DNA from: Alternaria dauci
Taxonomy: Eukaryota; Ascomycota; Dothideomycetes; Pleosporales; Pleosporaceae
Direction of reading: 5' to 3'
Length of the DNA stretch: 64,000 bases
Assembly: GCF_042100115.1 (NCBI RefSeq)
Contig: NC_091281.1
Span: 1,736,001-1,800,000 of the forward strand
Positions within the stretch are counted from its first letter, which is position 1. Every line of letters begins with the position of its first letter. Position numbers and translations under genes: made by a program. Of this stretch, positions 11,400 through 22,637 are shown one piece after another. Under the pieces are notes generated by a model that did not search any database, had not been told where the DNA came from, and worked only from the letters and a program-made list of their open reading frames with translations.

Positions 11400-12785
11400 G
11401 CTGGGCGAGCAGTCGTGGGCGGTGCACTCGGGGGGAGTCGGTGTGCGGGTGTAGTGTAGTCGTCTGGTCGTGAACGGCGGGTCAACAGCGGAAGGAGGTG
11501 CGAGTCTGGGCAGCGGAGACGGGTAGGTTAAGCGCAATGACAAAGCCGCGGGCTCACGGGCTTGTGTGCACTGCAGAGCTTTCTCTGGGGCAGCGCTGGC
11601 TGGGAGAGGGAGGTGCTGGCGACTACCGCAGTAGCTCCGTCAGGGATAACTTTAGGGTGCAGGTGGGGATGCCAAGCAAATTGCCTCCCGACCCTCACAT
11701 GCACGACTCAACCTCTATCCGCCCATGTCCTCACGAGAGTGCTGGTATTGACTTTGCTTGTGCCGCATCTCCGCTTCCAGTCAGGGTGCTACACGTCCGT
11801 TGTACTGGTCCGCCATTGCTTTGCGTCCGCGATCCAGACTCGAGTATATGAGCCTATCGATAGGAGCTTCACCGACAATCCAGCCCAAGGGGACCGTGCC
11901 AGGATACACCGATGATGAGAACGCAGCCACATGAAGGTGCGTCGTTGTTGAGCATTACAATTATGTAGTATAACATTGGTGGGAACGCTCTGCAGTATTT
12001 GTGACCAATTTCACGCGTAGGTGATACCTGTAGATTTCCTTTTAGACCCGTTGATGGTACAGATGAAAGAGACACCAGCAGACTAAATGATTAACCAACA
12101 GCACCAAGTCCTTGTTAGAATAAAACACAACCTGTAATGTCCAGATATACTCCATACCTCCAACTCCCTAGTCCCACAACCTCGGACAATGCACGCACCC
12201 ACATCTCCACACCGTCAGTGCACACACGAATTCCAATCAAGACAAACGACATGAACAACGTCATCCATCATCCATTGAAGCATTACAGTACATCCACAAC
12301 CAGATCAGATACTCTACATCCGCCAACCGCGTGTCTATCCATCCATCTACCATTCCAAAGTCCGCAAAGGGTACACGTTATGCAGGACCAACCCCTCTCC
12401 CCCCTCTCAATCACAACCACCAATGATGATACCACAAACGGGTATAAAGCAAAATAAAACCCGACTGACAAACGTCCCGTCGACAAGCAAAAATGCCCTA
12501 GCCCGTACAATGGCCAGGAATATACTAAGACAATATGTGAAGGGGTGAAAAGAAGTAGTATGCGTGTGATCGTGAACCCCCCATCCTGGGTAGTAAATGC
12601 GGTGAGTGAACCCAGGTGGACCATGAAGACGCCAATGTGCAAACAAAAAAACGTCCCAAAAACACGATACGTCGGCATGTGCCCATATCGCAAAAGGTTT
12701 TTGTCGAAAGAAAATGAAACGTATAACATATACGTGTTGTCGGCAAAGTGGTCGTCACGTATCAGCGGCGGCGGTTGTAAAGTCA
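11400..12785. other. Intergenic: cot-1 promoter and coiled-coil gene 3' flank
   Basis: 1386 bases with only scattered short open frames on both strands. It holds the cot-1 5' region, which is expected to carry upstream regulatory sequence; I could not identify a specific site. No gene is supported. Confidence 0.5.
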
Positions 12786-15700
12786 TCAAGCAGTAGCCAT
12801 CAACGCCTTGACCTTCTCGCGCTCAGCCACAATCTCAGCCTGGAGCTTGCGAGTCTGCCTCATAGCCTCATCCCTAAACCCACATGTCAGTATATCAAAC
12901 ACATGCACATTAGCCTTCAGAATCAAAACGTACCTCTCAAACTGCAAATCCGCAACCTCCATCTGCGCCAAGTTCATCCGCCCAACAACCTCTTCCATCT
13001 CATGATCCGCATCCCGCAGAGCCCTCTCCAGCTCCTCGACTCTCTTCTCCAGACTCTCCGTCTTGGTCGCCTCCGCAAGACTCATAGCCGGGCCACTAGA
13101 CGTAACATCCAACCTCGGCGATCTCTGCGAAAAGACCGGAGAACCAGGCAGTCTCGGCGAGAACGCAGACGGAGAAAGGAGACCAGACTTGACGCGGCGG
13201 AGATGGTTCGTGTGGCTTTCCTTGATGGCCTGGACTTCGTCTTCGTGGCGCGCGACGGCTTCTTCCGAAGATTGCTGCGCGAGCATGACCTTGTCTTCGG
13301 CCGCCTTGAGACGCTTCTCGAGCTGGATGATTTGCTCCGTCGAGCGGCGTTGGTCCTGCTCTCCGCGCATAATGGCGTCGGTGAGACGGCTCCTCAACGC
13401 GCTGTTGGCAGTAAGCTGCTGCTGGATCTTCTCAGACAGCTCGTCCATGCGGGTCGCAGCCGCGAACAGCTCTTTGCTGAGCTCTTGCTCCTTACCCAAG
13501 TGCTCAATCTCAGACTGCTGGAGCGCACGAGCTTGTTTGCGGTATTGCTCGGCTTCGTTTTGTGCGTAATCGCGTTCGGCCTCTGCGTCCGAGATACTCT
13601 GCTTGAGCAGATCTAGCGTGCGTTCTGCTTCGGCACCGGCAGCGCCGAGTGAGTCTGCATCGCTGGATTCGAGCTGCTTGACGCGAGCCAGCGAGAGAGC
13701 ATGTGTGGTTCGCAGCTCGTTGTACGCCTTGTCCAAGGCCAGCGGTTCGTTTTCTATCCTGATTTCCGGGATGGAAATGTCGTGTTCGCGGAGCAACTCG
13801 CGGAGGGAACCAGTCTCTTGCTGTGCACGGTCCAGGTCCATTCGTAGGCCTCCAAGACCCTTTTCGCACTGCCACTTCTGTTCGAGGGCTTCGTCAGCGC
13901 GGCGACGTAGATTGTTGACTTCCTGGCGGAGGCCGGTGACTTCCTTGTGGAATGCGGTTCGGCGGGGGGTGAGGTTAAGAGCGGCATCTCTTTCTGCTTC
14001 TACCTCTCTAATGCGGCGCTGGAACTCTTTTTGTTGTAGTTCCTGGCGATTCAGCAGTAGCTTCAGTGCCTTGTGCAGCGCGTCTCGCTGCTCTTCCAGC
14101 TCTTTCATTGGGTTGGTGACTGTTGGCGCACCAACTGGTGATATGTCGCCCGACCGGTCCTTGACCGAGTTAGACCGTGATAACGAACCCCTCTTCGAAT
14201 TCAGGCCAGCAGAGCTGCGGGCCAGTGAATTCGAGCGAGTCAGACCGACGCGCAGGTTTGGCAGAGGACCGAGGTCTCCTTCTTCAGCAATAGACTGGAA
14301 CTGGGCCGGTTGTGGGGCCTGTTGCTGCTGCAGTCGTTGCTTGACCAGAGTCTCATTTTCCGTTCGTAATTGCTGAATCTCCTGTTGCATGCGCGTAGTC
14401 TCATATACGAGCTTTTCTGTATCGGCCGCGTCGCCTTCGAGCACTTCGAGGCGCGCCCTGAGCTGTGGTACGACTTCGTCTCGCAGATTGTCAGCCTCGT
14501 TGCGATGCTTCTCTAGCTCGTCGCGAAGCGCCGTAAGGAGGTCCTCGAAGTTTTCCTTGACCTGCCTTTCTTCCGCCAAACGCCTCTTCGCATCTTCGAG
14601 TGACATGGAAAGCTCTTTGACCTTGGGCGTTTCCACCATCGATCCTGCTCTCGACTTGTCGGTGACCTGGTCTTCGAGTTGTTGCACTTGCTCTTCCAGG
14701 TCTCTTCGGCGTCGCAGCTCTTCTTGTAACCGCTCCGCCATGCGCACCTTGAGTGACGCGCGCTCCTGCTCTGCCTTTCTCCGCTGCATCTCCACCTCTT
14801 CGAGCTTGGCCTCGGGATCGCTGATGGGGAAACGTATCGAGCTCGTACCAGAGTCTGAGTAGTAGTCGCTAGTTCTTCGGTTGTCAGGCATAGTGCTCTC
14901 GCTCGCGGCCTTCCAGCGCTCGACCTCATCTTCCAATTCCATCTCCCTCTGGATAGACGCGGCGAGCTCAGAGCTCACCTCGCGCAGCTCGCGCTCGAGC
15001 TCTTCTACGTGGGCGTTCATCTGGGGCGAGGATGACAGGAGGGGAGTTCCAGGCACGTTGAAGTAGGAACCGAGTGAGTTGGCGGCGGGTATGTCCAATC
15101 CGTTTGGTTTCGATTTTGACGTGCCCTGTTTGTAGCGTGGAGATCCAGGCGCTGAGTGTTCTGAGAAAGCGGTAGCCGGCGACTCGGGCCCGTTCTGGGG
15201 ACGCGAGTTCCAGCCAAAGAAGGAAGTGAATCCTCCGCCGCCCGGTGATTTGGGCTTTGTGTTTTGTCGCGCGAGTGTGGGCTCGTCGGGACCGTAGTTG
15301 TAGTCGTCCATGAAATCCTCCGTGACACCGTCGAGGTCGAGTTTGAGGTCTGGCGGTTGCGAATTGTTGGTACTGTTGTTACTATTGTTGTCGTGCGAGG
15401 GCAAAGTAGGCATAGTAGGAGATCGAGCGTGTGCTCCCCGGATGCCAAAGGCCTTCAGCGCCTCGGTCCTACTCTGTCGTTGGGGGGTAATGCCGCTGGC
15501 CGATCGATCATGCCGCGCGGCAGATGGGACAGAGGGCAGGGCTTTGTTGGAGCCTCGCTGTGCGACAAAGAGGGAGCTTGCACGAGACGATTGGGAGAAT
15601 CGGCGGGGCGCAGCTGCCGTCAGAGGCGTTGTTCCATGGGGGTTGCTGTGTCGTGTAAGTGAGTGCAGTGGAAAGGAAGGCGCGTGTCAAGGAAGAAGTA

Positions 15701-16068
15701 AACACTCACTCGTCCAGGTTCCGGGGCAGGAAGAGGTCCTCGTCGCTCAACGGCGGCGACAGGATATTATCGGGGGCGCGTCCTCTTTGAGCAGGGAGAT
15801 CAGAGCCGTTATCGGTATAGAGTGCAGCAGGTGGTGTTTCTTTAGATTGTCGATCGGCACCAAAGCGACCAACTATGGGGGAGTCTGCGGGTAGGGGCTT
15901 CCTGCGCACCGGGGACTGGATAGCGACAGGCACAGCTTGGGACGACTGGGAGCGAAAAGCAGCAAAAGACGATATGGCAATCGAGGCCAGGGACGAGCCC
16001 TTTTGGCGAGGCGGCGAGGCGCTGTTGGGAGGATGCGCGCCCTCGGGGGACGCTTGGACGGCTTGCAT
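12786..16068 (-). CDS. Large coiled-coil protein conserved in filamentous ascomycetes
   Basis: Three exons, 15710-16068, 12934-15645 and 12786-12873, encode 1052 residues. The first intron (64 nt) joins RNLD to DNPHGTTPL. The second (60 nt, GTACGT donor, ACTGAC branch, GGTTTAG acceptor) is in frame, so it can be misread as coding; removing it gives LQFERDEAMRQTRKLQ. The first 300 residues are Pro/Ser-rich and disordered, with phosphosite-like SP motifs. About 320-1050 is a nearly continuous heptad coiled coil (for example LEEVEMQRRKAEQERASLK), broken by a Ser-rich linker near 560-620 and another SP-rich segment near 900. Related fungal proteins are often named M protein repeat proteins. A scaffold or cytoskeletal role is likely but not shown. 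Confidence 0.85.
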
Positions 16069-17063
16069 ATTCTCGTATTATTCCCCCGCGATAGACATGA
16101 CATGCACAAATGGTCGACGCAGAGAGAGGTGCAGAGTCAGTCCGCCAAAAGTCGGTTGTTCAGAAAAGGGGATCCGCCTAGCGAGCCCAGGTCCATGTGC
16201 CGGCGAAGGGGCGCTTTGGGGTTGAGGAGCAGATCGCAGCCCTGGAATTGGTCAAGTCGACGCGCTCATCCGTCCGCGATGGGCGGTTCGCGCTGCTCGA
16301 GTGGAGCGAGCCGCGCCAGGTACACTTTTTAGCCGGCCAATAGGCGCCGCAGACTAGGGGGCGGCTCTCGGGGGGACGTCGTCGAGGCTGCGATGCTGTA
16401 TGTGATTCGGGAACACACCCGCCATCAAAGGGGACGTTGATTTCAGAGTCGCGCGCTCCGGTCGACGACGACGTCGACACTGACACACACGGTGAGAGGC
16501 GACATGCGGAGGCGCCCGCGGACGTGAAACACTCCACGAGGCGCCATCGCCGCTCACAGCACTCGGTCCCAATGCATGGCCAACGCACGCCTGCCATGTG
16601 ACACGCGCAACGGGTGGCTTGCAGACACTTGCATTCACCTTTATTTTGGCATCGCGCAATCTTCCGACTCACGGCATCCGCCAGATGCGGAAGTCGTCAC
16701 GCTAGGGGCAGCTGTCTTGGGCATGCGGCTCAGCTGCGAACGACGGACAGTGCTCGTCGCAACGAGTCGTGGAGACGAGTCCAGCCTCTCGGCCCAGCTC
16801 AGCTACCGGCGTGGCATGTTCGCACGGAAATGACGAGACCCCTGGGATGCAATCTTAGGTTCATAGCTGCGGGTGCACATCTCGCGGCCAGACCAGCATG
16901 TGCCTGTGGCCTTGACTCCTCAGGCATGCGTCCGACTTCCGCCGCCGCATAACTATCATGCAACAGCAATGGCAATTTCACCTTGGCAATTTCAGCACCA
17001 CCTGGACGATGCAACGGTTGGTGTGTGGTCTGATATTAGCAGTTATAATAAGGTCCAGGTGGA
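16069..17063. other. Intergenic, GC-rich
   Basis: 995 bases upstream of the coiled-coil gene and downstream of VPS37. Several overlapping open frames of 100-164 codons on both strands reflect high GC and lack domain signs or codon bias. I see no gene. Confidence 0.5.
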
Positions 17064-17898
17064 TCACCGCCAGCCGCCAACCCGCCCTTCGTCCCACCGC
17101 TCCTTGCGCTCTGCTCGAAGGTACGCAACCTTGCGGCCTTCTCTCAACCGCCTCACAAAGTCCGTTACCTCGCGGTCGCTGGCCACGGCATCTCCACCGC
17201 CAAAGCCTTCGCCTTCGAGAAAGCTCTCTTCCAGTCCCCGACAGAGAGCCTCTTGCTCGCCGACTGAAGCACTCAGTCGCTGATACAGCGCTGGCGGACT
17301 GAATTCTCGCAGTGCTTCGTCCTGCTCAGCCTGCTTTGCTCTCCACTGACGTTCCAGAGCACGGAGTGCCAGCAGACGCGACTGGCTGCTGTCACGCTGG
17401 TGCTGGACATGTGCTTCAAGCTGCTTGAGTGACTCTGCAAGGCCCACATTTTGTGCAAGAAGTGCCTGCAGGGGTGCGATTGATGCGGGCAGCGACGGAT
17501 GCGTTGTATCAGGATTGTGGACTATAGCATGTTGCAGTTCTGGTGTCTGAAGCACATGATGCAAGTCCTTGGTCCTACTCGTACCTTAGCAGTGCGTGTA
17601 TCATGGACGCAGTCTTGGCATACGTCTTGTCCCTGAGCACGTCGGGCAGCCAGCCGTCTTCTGGCGGTTGAACTGTCGGCTGCTCGGGGCCTATCTGGGA
17701 ATACTGCTGCTGTGCATGAGGACTTTGCTGCTGGTCTCCCGGGTGCGGTGATTGACCCGGTGGGGGTGGGGGCAATGGAGGTCCCTGTGATGGAGTCGCA
17801 TTCCCACTTGAACGTCCTGGCTTTGGCGGCGGGGGCGGGGGCGTCGATGCGTCAAAGTTGTAGTAGTTTTGGGAGTGACGTGGGGACGAGTAAGCCAT
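17064..17898 (-). CDS. VPS37: ESCRT-I subunit Vps37 (Mod(r) domain)
   Basis: Exons 17624-17898 and 17064-17574 flank a 49-nt intron (GTATGC donor, GAGTAG acceptor) that lies inside a run of open frame. Removing it restores LRDKTTKDLHHVLQTPEL, the family consensus, while reading through gives a stop. The protein has 261 residues: a Pro-rich N-terminus (PPPPPPKPG and PPLPPPPPG), then the Mod(r) coiled coil with SRLLALRALERQWRAKQAEQ, and a basic C-terminal tail (RVTDFVRRLREGRKVAYLR-like). Vps37 joins Vps23, Vps28 and Mvb12 in ESCRT-I, which sorts ubiquitinated cargo into multivesicular bodies. The ATG at 17898 is followed by AYSSPRHSQNYYNF. It is divergent from SEC13, only 238 bases away. Confidence 0.85.
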
Positions 17899-18136
17899 GG
17901 TGAAGTGTGAGACTGAGGTACTGTTGCATGTGACGGTGTTGGTGGTGCTAGCGCGTTGAGGTGCTTGATCTAATCTTATCTCATCTAGACCCCTGCAATG
18001 AGGCCACAGCAGCATCAACCAACTCTGGGACGCGCCTGCTCACGCTTTTGCCTACGCACTTTGTCGTTGCCTACAAAAAACCGCCCTCCCTCTGCACTCC
18101 CTCGCCACCTCCCGACACAGCGACATCACCACGAAA
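17899..18136. promoter_or_regulatory. Shared promoter of VPS37 and SEC13
   Basis: Only 238 bases separate the two divergent ATGs, so both trafficking genes must share regulatory sequence. It is pyrimidine-rich toward SEC13. No specific factor site was identified. Confidence 0.6.
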
Positions 18137-19324
18137 ATGGCAAGCACATCCCCGCCAACGCGCCCAACCTGCTCCCGCTAACTCGCGACTTCCGCCCCAG
18201 GCCAATGTTATAGCAAATTCAGGTCACGATGACATGATTGTACGTTCTATATAAACTCCACACAGGCCTCCGCCTCTATCCTCATCCTGCATCCTCGCTT
18301 TCCAGGCCACCCACTCGCGCAATGGCTAGTATCAATTCCGGCCCAATATATACTAACGAGGTACAGCATGACGCCGTTCTCGACTACTACGGCAGACGGC
18401 TCGCGACATGTTCGTCAGACAAGACCATCAAGATCTTCGAGGTCGAGGGCGAGAAGCACACACTAGTCGAGACACTGAGAGGGTACGTCACCACTGCGGA
18501 ATGTCTCTACTTCCACACCGAACCCTCACTGACTGCCACAGCCACGAGGGCGCCGTCTGGAGTGTAGCATGGGCACACCCCAAGTACGGCAACATCCTCG
18601 CCTCATCGTCGTACGACGGCAAAGTCCTCATCTGGCGCGAGCAATCCGGCAGCTGGCAAAAAATCTACGACGTCGCCCTCCACACCGCTTCGGTCAACCT
18701 GGTCGCATGGGCCCCCCACGAGGCGGGCTGTCTGCTCGCATGCGCATCGACCGATAGCAACGTCTCTGTGCTCGAGTTCAAGGACAACAACTGGACACAT
18801 CAGATCTTCCATGCGCACGGCACGGGCGTCAACAGTGTGAGCTGGGCGCCGGCATTTGCACCGGGACAGGTCATGAGCGCGAGCGGGAACCAGGCTGGGG
18901 CTGCGAAGCGACTTGTTACTGGAGGCAGTGACTGCCAGGTCAAGATCTGGGACTTTAGTCCTGAGAGCGGCAGCTGGAATGCAACGCTACTGTACGTCCT
19001 TCCATTAACTCGACGACATGTATGAAACTAACAACATCCAGTGGCATCCACGGCGACTGGGTCCGCGACGTAGCATGGTCCCCCACCGTCCTCTCCAAAT
19101 CCTACATCGCCTCCGCGTCCCAAGACAAGACCGTCTCCATCTGGACATCCTCGGACCTGCGCGAGTGGAAACGCACGCAGATTGATGTCGAGGCTGCGGC
19201 GTGGCGCGTGAGCTGGAGTCTGAGCGGCAATGCGCTTGCGGTTAGCACGGGCGACAACAGGGTCAGTCTGTGGAAGGAGAGGCTGAGCGGGGGCTGGGAA
19301 TGCGTCAAGACGATTGAAGAGTAG
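18137..19324 (+). CDS. SEC13: Sec13, COPII coat and nuclear pore WD40 protein
   Basis: I assemble five exons: 18137-18139, 18201-18239, 18367-18482, 18542-18991 and 19042-19324; 296 residues. Exon 1 is the ATG codon alone, followed by a 61-nt GC-AG intron (GCAAGC donor, CGCTAAC branch, CCCCAG acceptor). This gives [14 protein letters not shown], the family N-terminus, joined to [18 protein letters not shown]. Six WD blades follow (for example [20 protein letters not shown] and [10 protein letters not shown]). Sec13 pairs with Sec31 in the outer COPII cage and with Nup84-complex partners at the nuclear pore. The conserved N-terminus is essential for this choice: the ATG at 18323 would lose the first blade insert and sits inside intron 2. 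Confidence 0.9.
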
Positions 19325-20107
19325 AACATCCGTTGTCCAGTCGCGGCGCAGCCTGGCGTTGTCAAGCGTTATGAAGTGTGGTATGCGCTGAGGCTGAGAC
19401 CTCCATGGTGGGGTACAACTAGAAAGGAGGTGTATGGCGAGGAACCGGGCCGTGATATTACTGAAGTAGGCACTGTTTATCGGAGTGGGAATGAGTGGAG
19501 GTTATGGTAGTGGTATGATGGGGACTGGGATGGTCTTTGACCGAGTATGGTAATGAGTGGATAGTATTGATGCGAGCGAGTAGTGCTAGACGGTAGTCTT
19601 GAATCAATTTCTCCAACAGCAAGCACTGGTAATGCGGACCTTGTGTATTGTCGTTCCCTCGTGTTCACGCTATTTCGTCTTCTAGCTTGTGTCGTTGAGA
19701 CATCCTGGCTATCCGAAACTGTACCTGCGTAAGATCGCCAAGTGGCCGAGTGGGATAAGGCGCCAGGTCAAGTGCGATGCCGTCTTCGATGGTTTTTGGA
19801 ACCTTCCCAATTCGGTAGTTGAGACGGGCGCTAAACTTCAGCCTCATCGAACCAACGACATGTGACCCTTGTTCCTGAATCCTGATCTCTTACAGCCATA
19901 TCCACTTCGAAAACTAGTATCCACTTCGGTTTCCTCCAGTAGTCGATAATCTAGCTCTAGTGATATCGGTGTGCCTTTGAGAAAGACGCGGCCGCACTTG
20001 CATGTGTTGCCTGGACGCTAGCCATCTACCGCCCATCTGCCTAACTTCTCAATTCCACGCATCCAATCACTCTTGTCAAATCCATCCACCAGAAAGAGAT
20101 ATATACT
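19325..20107. other. Intergenic, no gene seen
   Basis: 783 bases of SEC13 3' flank and promoter of the GIY-YIG-like gene. A tRNA A-box-like string sits at 19743-19753 but lacks a tRNA fold. The last 100 bases are C/A-rich. Confidence 0.5.
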
Positions 20108-21202
20108 ATGGCAGCCGCAAACGCTTACAAGGAAACACGTCCATCCTTTTCCACGCCACCACCACAACCACCAGCAACAATGTCCACCAATCCACCACCA
20201 TCGACCCAAACACCCCAGCCCCTCACCCCCTCCCAACTCGAAGCCCGCACCATCCTCACCCATCTCCTCACCTGCCTCTCAGCACCAAATCCACACACCA
20301 CTACCCCTCGCTCCACCGAATACTCAACCTGGATCTCCCACCACACCATCCCCACGCTAACCACCACCCTCTATTCCACCATCCGCCCCCAACTCTGGAC
20401 CTTATTATCCTCCCGCCTCTCCCTCGACGCACTGAAACACGTAGCCGGCGATCTACGTCTCGAGCCGCAGCAGCACCGCGGCGCCATCTATTTCAACGGG
20501 ATCCTAGGTGTCGATAAACGGTTACGAATGTATATTGGTCAGAGTCTGAATTTGCGACAGAGGGTGGGTCAGCATTTAAATTTTCGGTATCGCAGGGATC
20601 ATTTCTGTTTGCATTATTGGGCGTTGGAGTGGAGTGTTTTTAATGTTTTTGGGGTGTGTGGGGTGCTTCCGCCTGCGTCGACGACGGCGGAGGGGGTCCC
20701 GGGCATGGAGAGGCCGGATTTGGTGATGAATGTGTTGGAGATGTGGATGAGTCTTGTTTTTCGGACGTTGCCTACTAGCACGCTGGAGGAATGGTTACCG
20801 GATGATGAGCTTGTGGATAAGGGGAGGAGGATGGCGAAGGAAGGGGTGCTTGGGGGTTTGAATGTGGCGAGTCCGTTGGATCAGGGGGTTGAAGCTAGGG
20901 ATATGCCGTTTGTGGATTTGAGTGGGGAAGTTGATGCTGTTGTGCGGGATTATGTCAAGGAGGTGAAGAGGAGGAAGGGAGATGTGCAGGTAGTGGAGAA
21001 GGTGAAGGGTGTGGAGGTGGATGAGGAGGAAAGGGCGTTGAGGAAGAAAATGTATGCGGAGAAGGCGAGGAGGTATCAGAGGAGGAGGGATACGGATATT
21101 GTTGTTCCGCAGTGGGTGTTCCTGGGTGCTGTAGCGGTAGGAGTAGGGCTTTTGTTGTTCAGAAGCAGTGGGGGGCCGGGAGGTAGTGGACGGTGGAGGT
21201 AG
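20108..21202 (+). CDS. GIY-YIG nuclease-like protein with C-terminal membrane anchor
   Basis: A single exon of 364 residues. Residues 1-60 are Pro/Thr-rich. Near 124-165 are the two halves of a GIY-YIG core: RGAIYFNG, then RMYIGQSLNLRQRVGQHL, with the family Arg in the expected position after YIG. A helical middle region follows (LVMNVLEMWMSLVFRTLP). The C-terminus has a charged helix (ALRKKMYAEKARRYQRRR), then a single hydrophobic segment (WVFLGAVAVGVGLLLF), and a short Gly/Arg tail, the layout of a tail-anchored protein. GIY-YIG enzymes cut DNA in repair, restriction or mobile introns. Whether this one is active cannot be said: the metal-binding Glu was not clearly identified. The coding strand switches from C-rich to G-rich near 20500. 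It might also be a bacteria-like nuclease captured long ago. Confidence 0.7.
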   Translation: MAAANAYKETRPSFSTPPPQPPATMSTNPPPSTQTPQPLTPSQLEARTILTHLLTCLSAPNPHTTTPRSTEYSTWISHHTIPTLTTTLYSTIRPQLWTLLSSRLSLDALKHVAGDLRLEPQQHRGAIYFNGILGVDKRLRMYIGQSLNLRQRVGQHLNFRYRRDHFCLHYWALEWSVFNVFGVCGVLPPASTTAEGVPGMERPDLVMNVLEMWMSLVFRTLPTSTLEEWLPDDELVDKGRRMAKEGVLGGLNVASPLDQGVEARDMPFVDLSGEVDAVVRDYVKEVKRRKGDVQVVEKVKGVEVDEEERALRKKMYAEKARRYQRRRDTDIVVPQWVFLGAVAVGVGLLLFRSSGGPGGSGRWR

Positions 21203-21374
21203 GCACATTTATTTGGAACCTGTTAGAGATATTCAATATGCATGACATTGTACGACACCCAGGCTGCCGCAGTGCTGCTAGCGCGAGAAACTTCTTCATC
21301 CAACAAGATCATCATCTGATGTTCCCCCCTCCTCCAATCTAATCTCTATATTGTGTAACCCAGACACCTAGCAC

Positions 21375-22637
21375 CTACTGCCCAACAGCATAAGGAACAA
21401 ATCTGCTACATCCACCCACATCCGCATCGCTACCAATCCTCCAGTACACACCACAATCATAGCTCGTAGTACCACGCGCATTCTGGCACGACAACGGACA
21501 CGTACCGTCTGCATTGTACGTCACCTGACAGTTCGTATCCACAAAGTTCGGGTTCGTCGCGCCGAAGAGGACGTAGGCGGAGAAGCCATCTGCATTCGGA
21601 TCCGTTTTACCAGTCGATCCGGCATATGGTCCGTTGAGCACTTTCAAATTGTTATTGTTGACGGTGGTGAATTGCAGGATTGTAGGGCGGCCTCTGGCGT
21701 TGACGGTCCTGCCGGTGCCGTCGTTGGCGTCGGCAATGGGGTTACCGTTGTTGCCGCCGCCGATCGCGTAGATGGTGAATGTGGGGACGGCGATGACGGG
21801 GGAGGTCGCGGTGTAGATGGTTGTTCGCTCGGTGACGGTGGAGGTCTCGGTGGCGGTGTTGGTGATTGTGTCTGTGACGGTGTCGATCTGCGTCGCAGTT
21901 GCGGTCTCTTGGATTGTCAGAGGCACCTGATGGAGAGATGTTGGTTAGTCACTTGAAACATGGCTTGGTGGGCTAATTAGACACTTACTGTGACTGAGAC
22001 GGTGGTGGTCGTGTGAATGCTCAACGTTGTCGTCGTAGTCGTGCTAGAGGTAGGTACGGATAGGCAGTTGCATGCTGAAGTAAGGGCCTTGCCCTCAACG
22101 TAATTGGCGAAGCATGAAGGCTTCTTGATAACCACAGCAGCGGCCCGCTTTTGTATCGCTTGTGGGGATGCACATGCAGTGATTGAAGAATAAGAGACGG
22201 TCGAAATGGTCTCTGTTGTAGTGGTCACTGTTGTGACGGTAGCAGAAGCCGTCTCGGTCTGAGTTGCAATCGCGGTAATCGTGTTGGTCGCATCAGTGGT
22301 CGTAGTCGATCCCGAGGTGATTGTAGATGTTTCCGTGAGAGTTCTGCATAGCATGAGTAACATAGACAAGACCGTGGGATAGAATTGTATCGTCTTACGT
22401 AGTGAAAGAAGTGATCGTGGAAGTCTTCGTGACTACAGGGATCTTGAGGTAGGAAGAACAGAAGGGTGTGGCCTGGGGTTGCTGCTTTGCAACAGTGACA
22501 AGACCGCGTACTACATCATAAAACAACTTTGAGACGATTTGAGGAGCCGGCTCAGGAGCTGCATTGCGAGGGACGGAGAGGCCGGCAGCGGGGGCAGTGA
22601 GACTCAAGGCGAGCCCAGCTACTTTGGTGAAGTGCAT
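21375..22637 (-). CDS. Secreted Thr/Ser-rich protein of unknown function
   Basis: Exons 22399-22637, 21989-22343 and 21375-21926 (introns 55 and 62 nt) give 381 residues. The N-terminus is a signal peptide (MHFTKVAGLALSLTAPAAG) followed by Pro/Ala-rich sequence. The central region, about 85-255, is built of irregular TxTxT strings (TETSTITS, TVTTVTTTTETIS, TVTDTITNTATETSTVTERT), a mucin-like substrate for O-mannosylation. It is interrupted by a Cys-containing block (KPSCFANYVEGKALTSACNC). The C-terminal 130 residues contain six cysteines (DTNCQVTYNADGTCPLSC, YDCGVYWRIGSDADVGGC), probably disulfide-bonded. A cell-wall, adhesin or effector role is possible; I recognise no catalytic family. No GPI signal is seen at the C-terminus. 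Confidence 0.75.

Noticed and set aside
12714..13616. 300-codon plus-strand open frame
   Set aside because: Antisense shadow of the coiled-coil gene; composition (Leu/Arg-rich) is the mirror of heptad codons.
16178..16672. 164-codon minus-strand frame
   Set aside because: GC-rich intergenic sequence with overlapping frames on both strands; no recognisable feature.
18323..18366. ATG at 18323 as SEC13 start
   Set aside because: It falls between the conserved N-terminal exon and HDAVLDYYG, inside what splice signals define as intron 2, and would replace the conserved N-terminus.
19735..19850. tRNA-like A box (TGGCCGAGTGG) at 19743
   Set aside because: No B box (GGTTCGA type) follows at a usable distance and the 5' seven bases find no complementary acceptor strand downstream.
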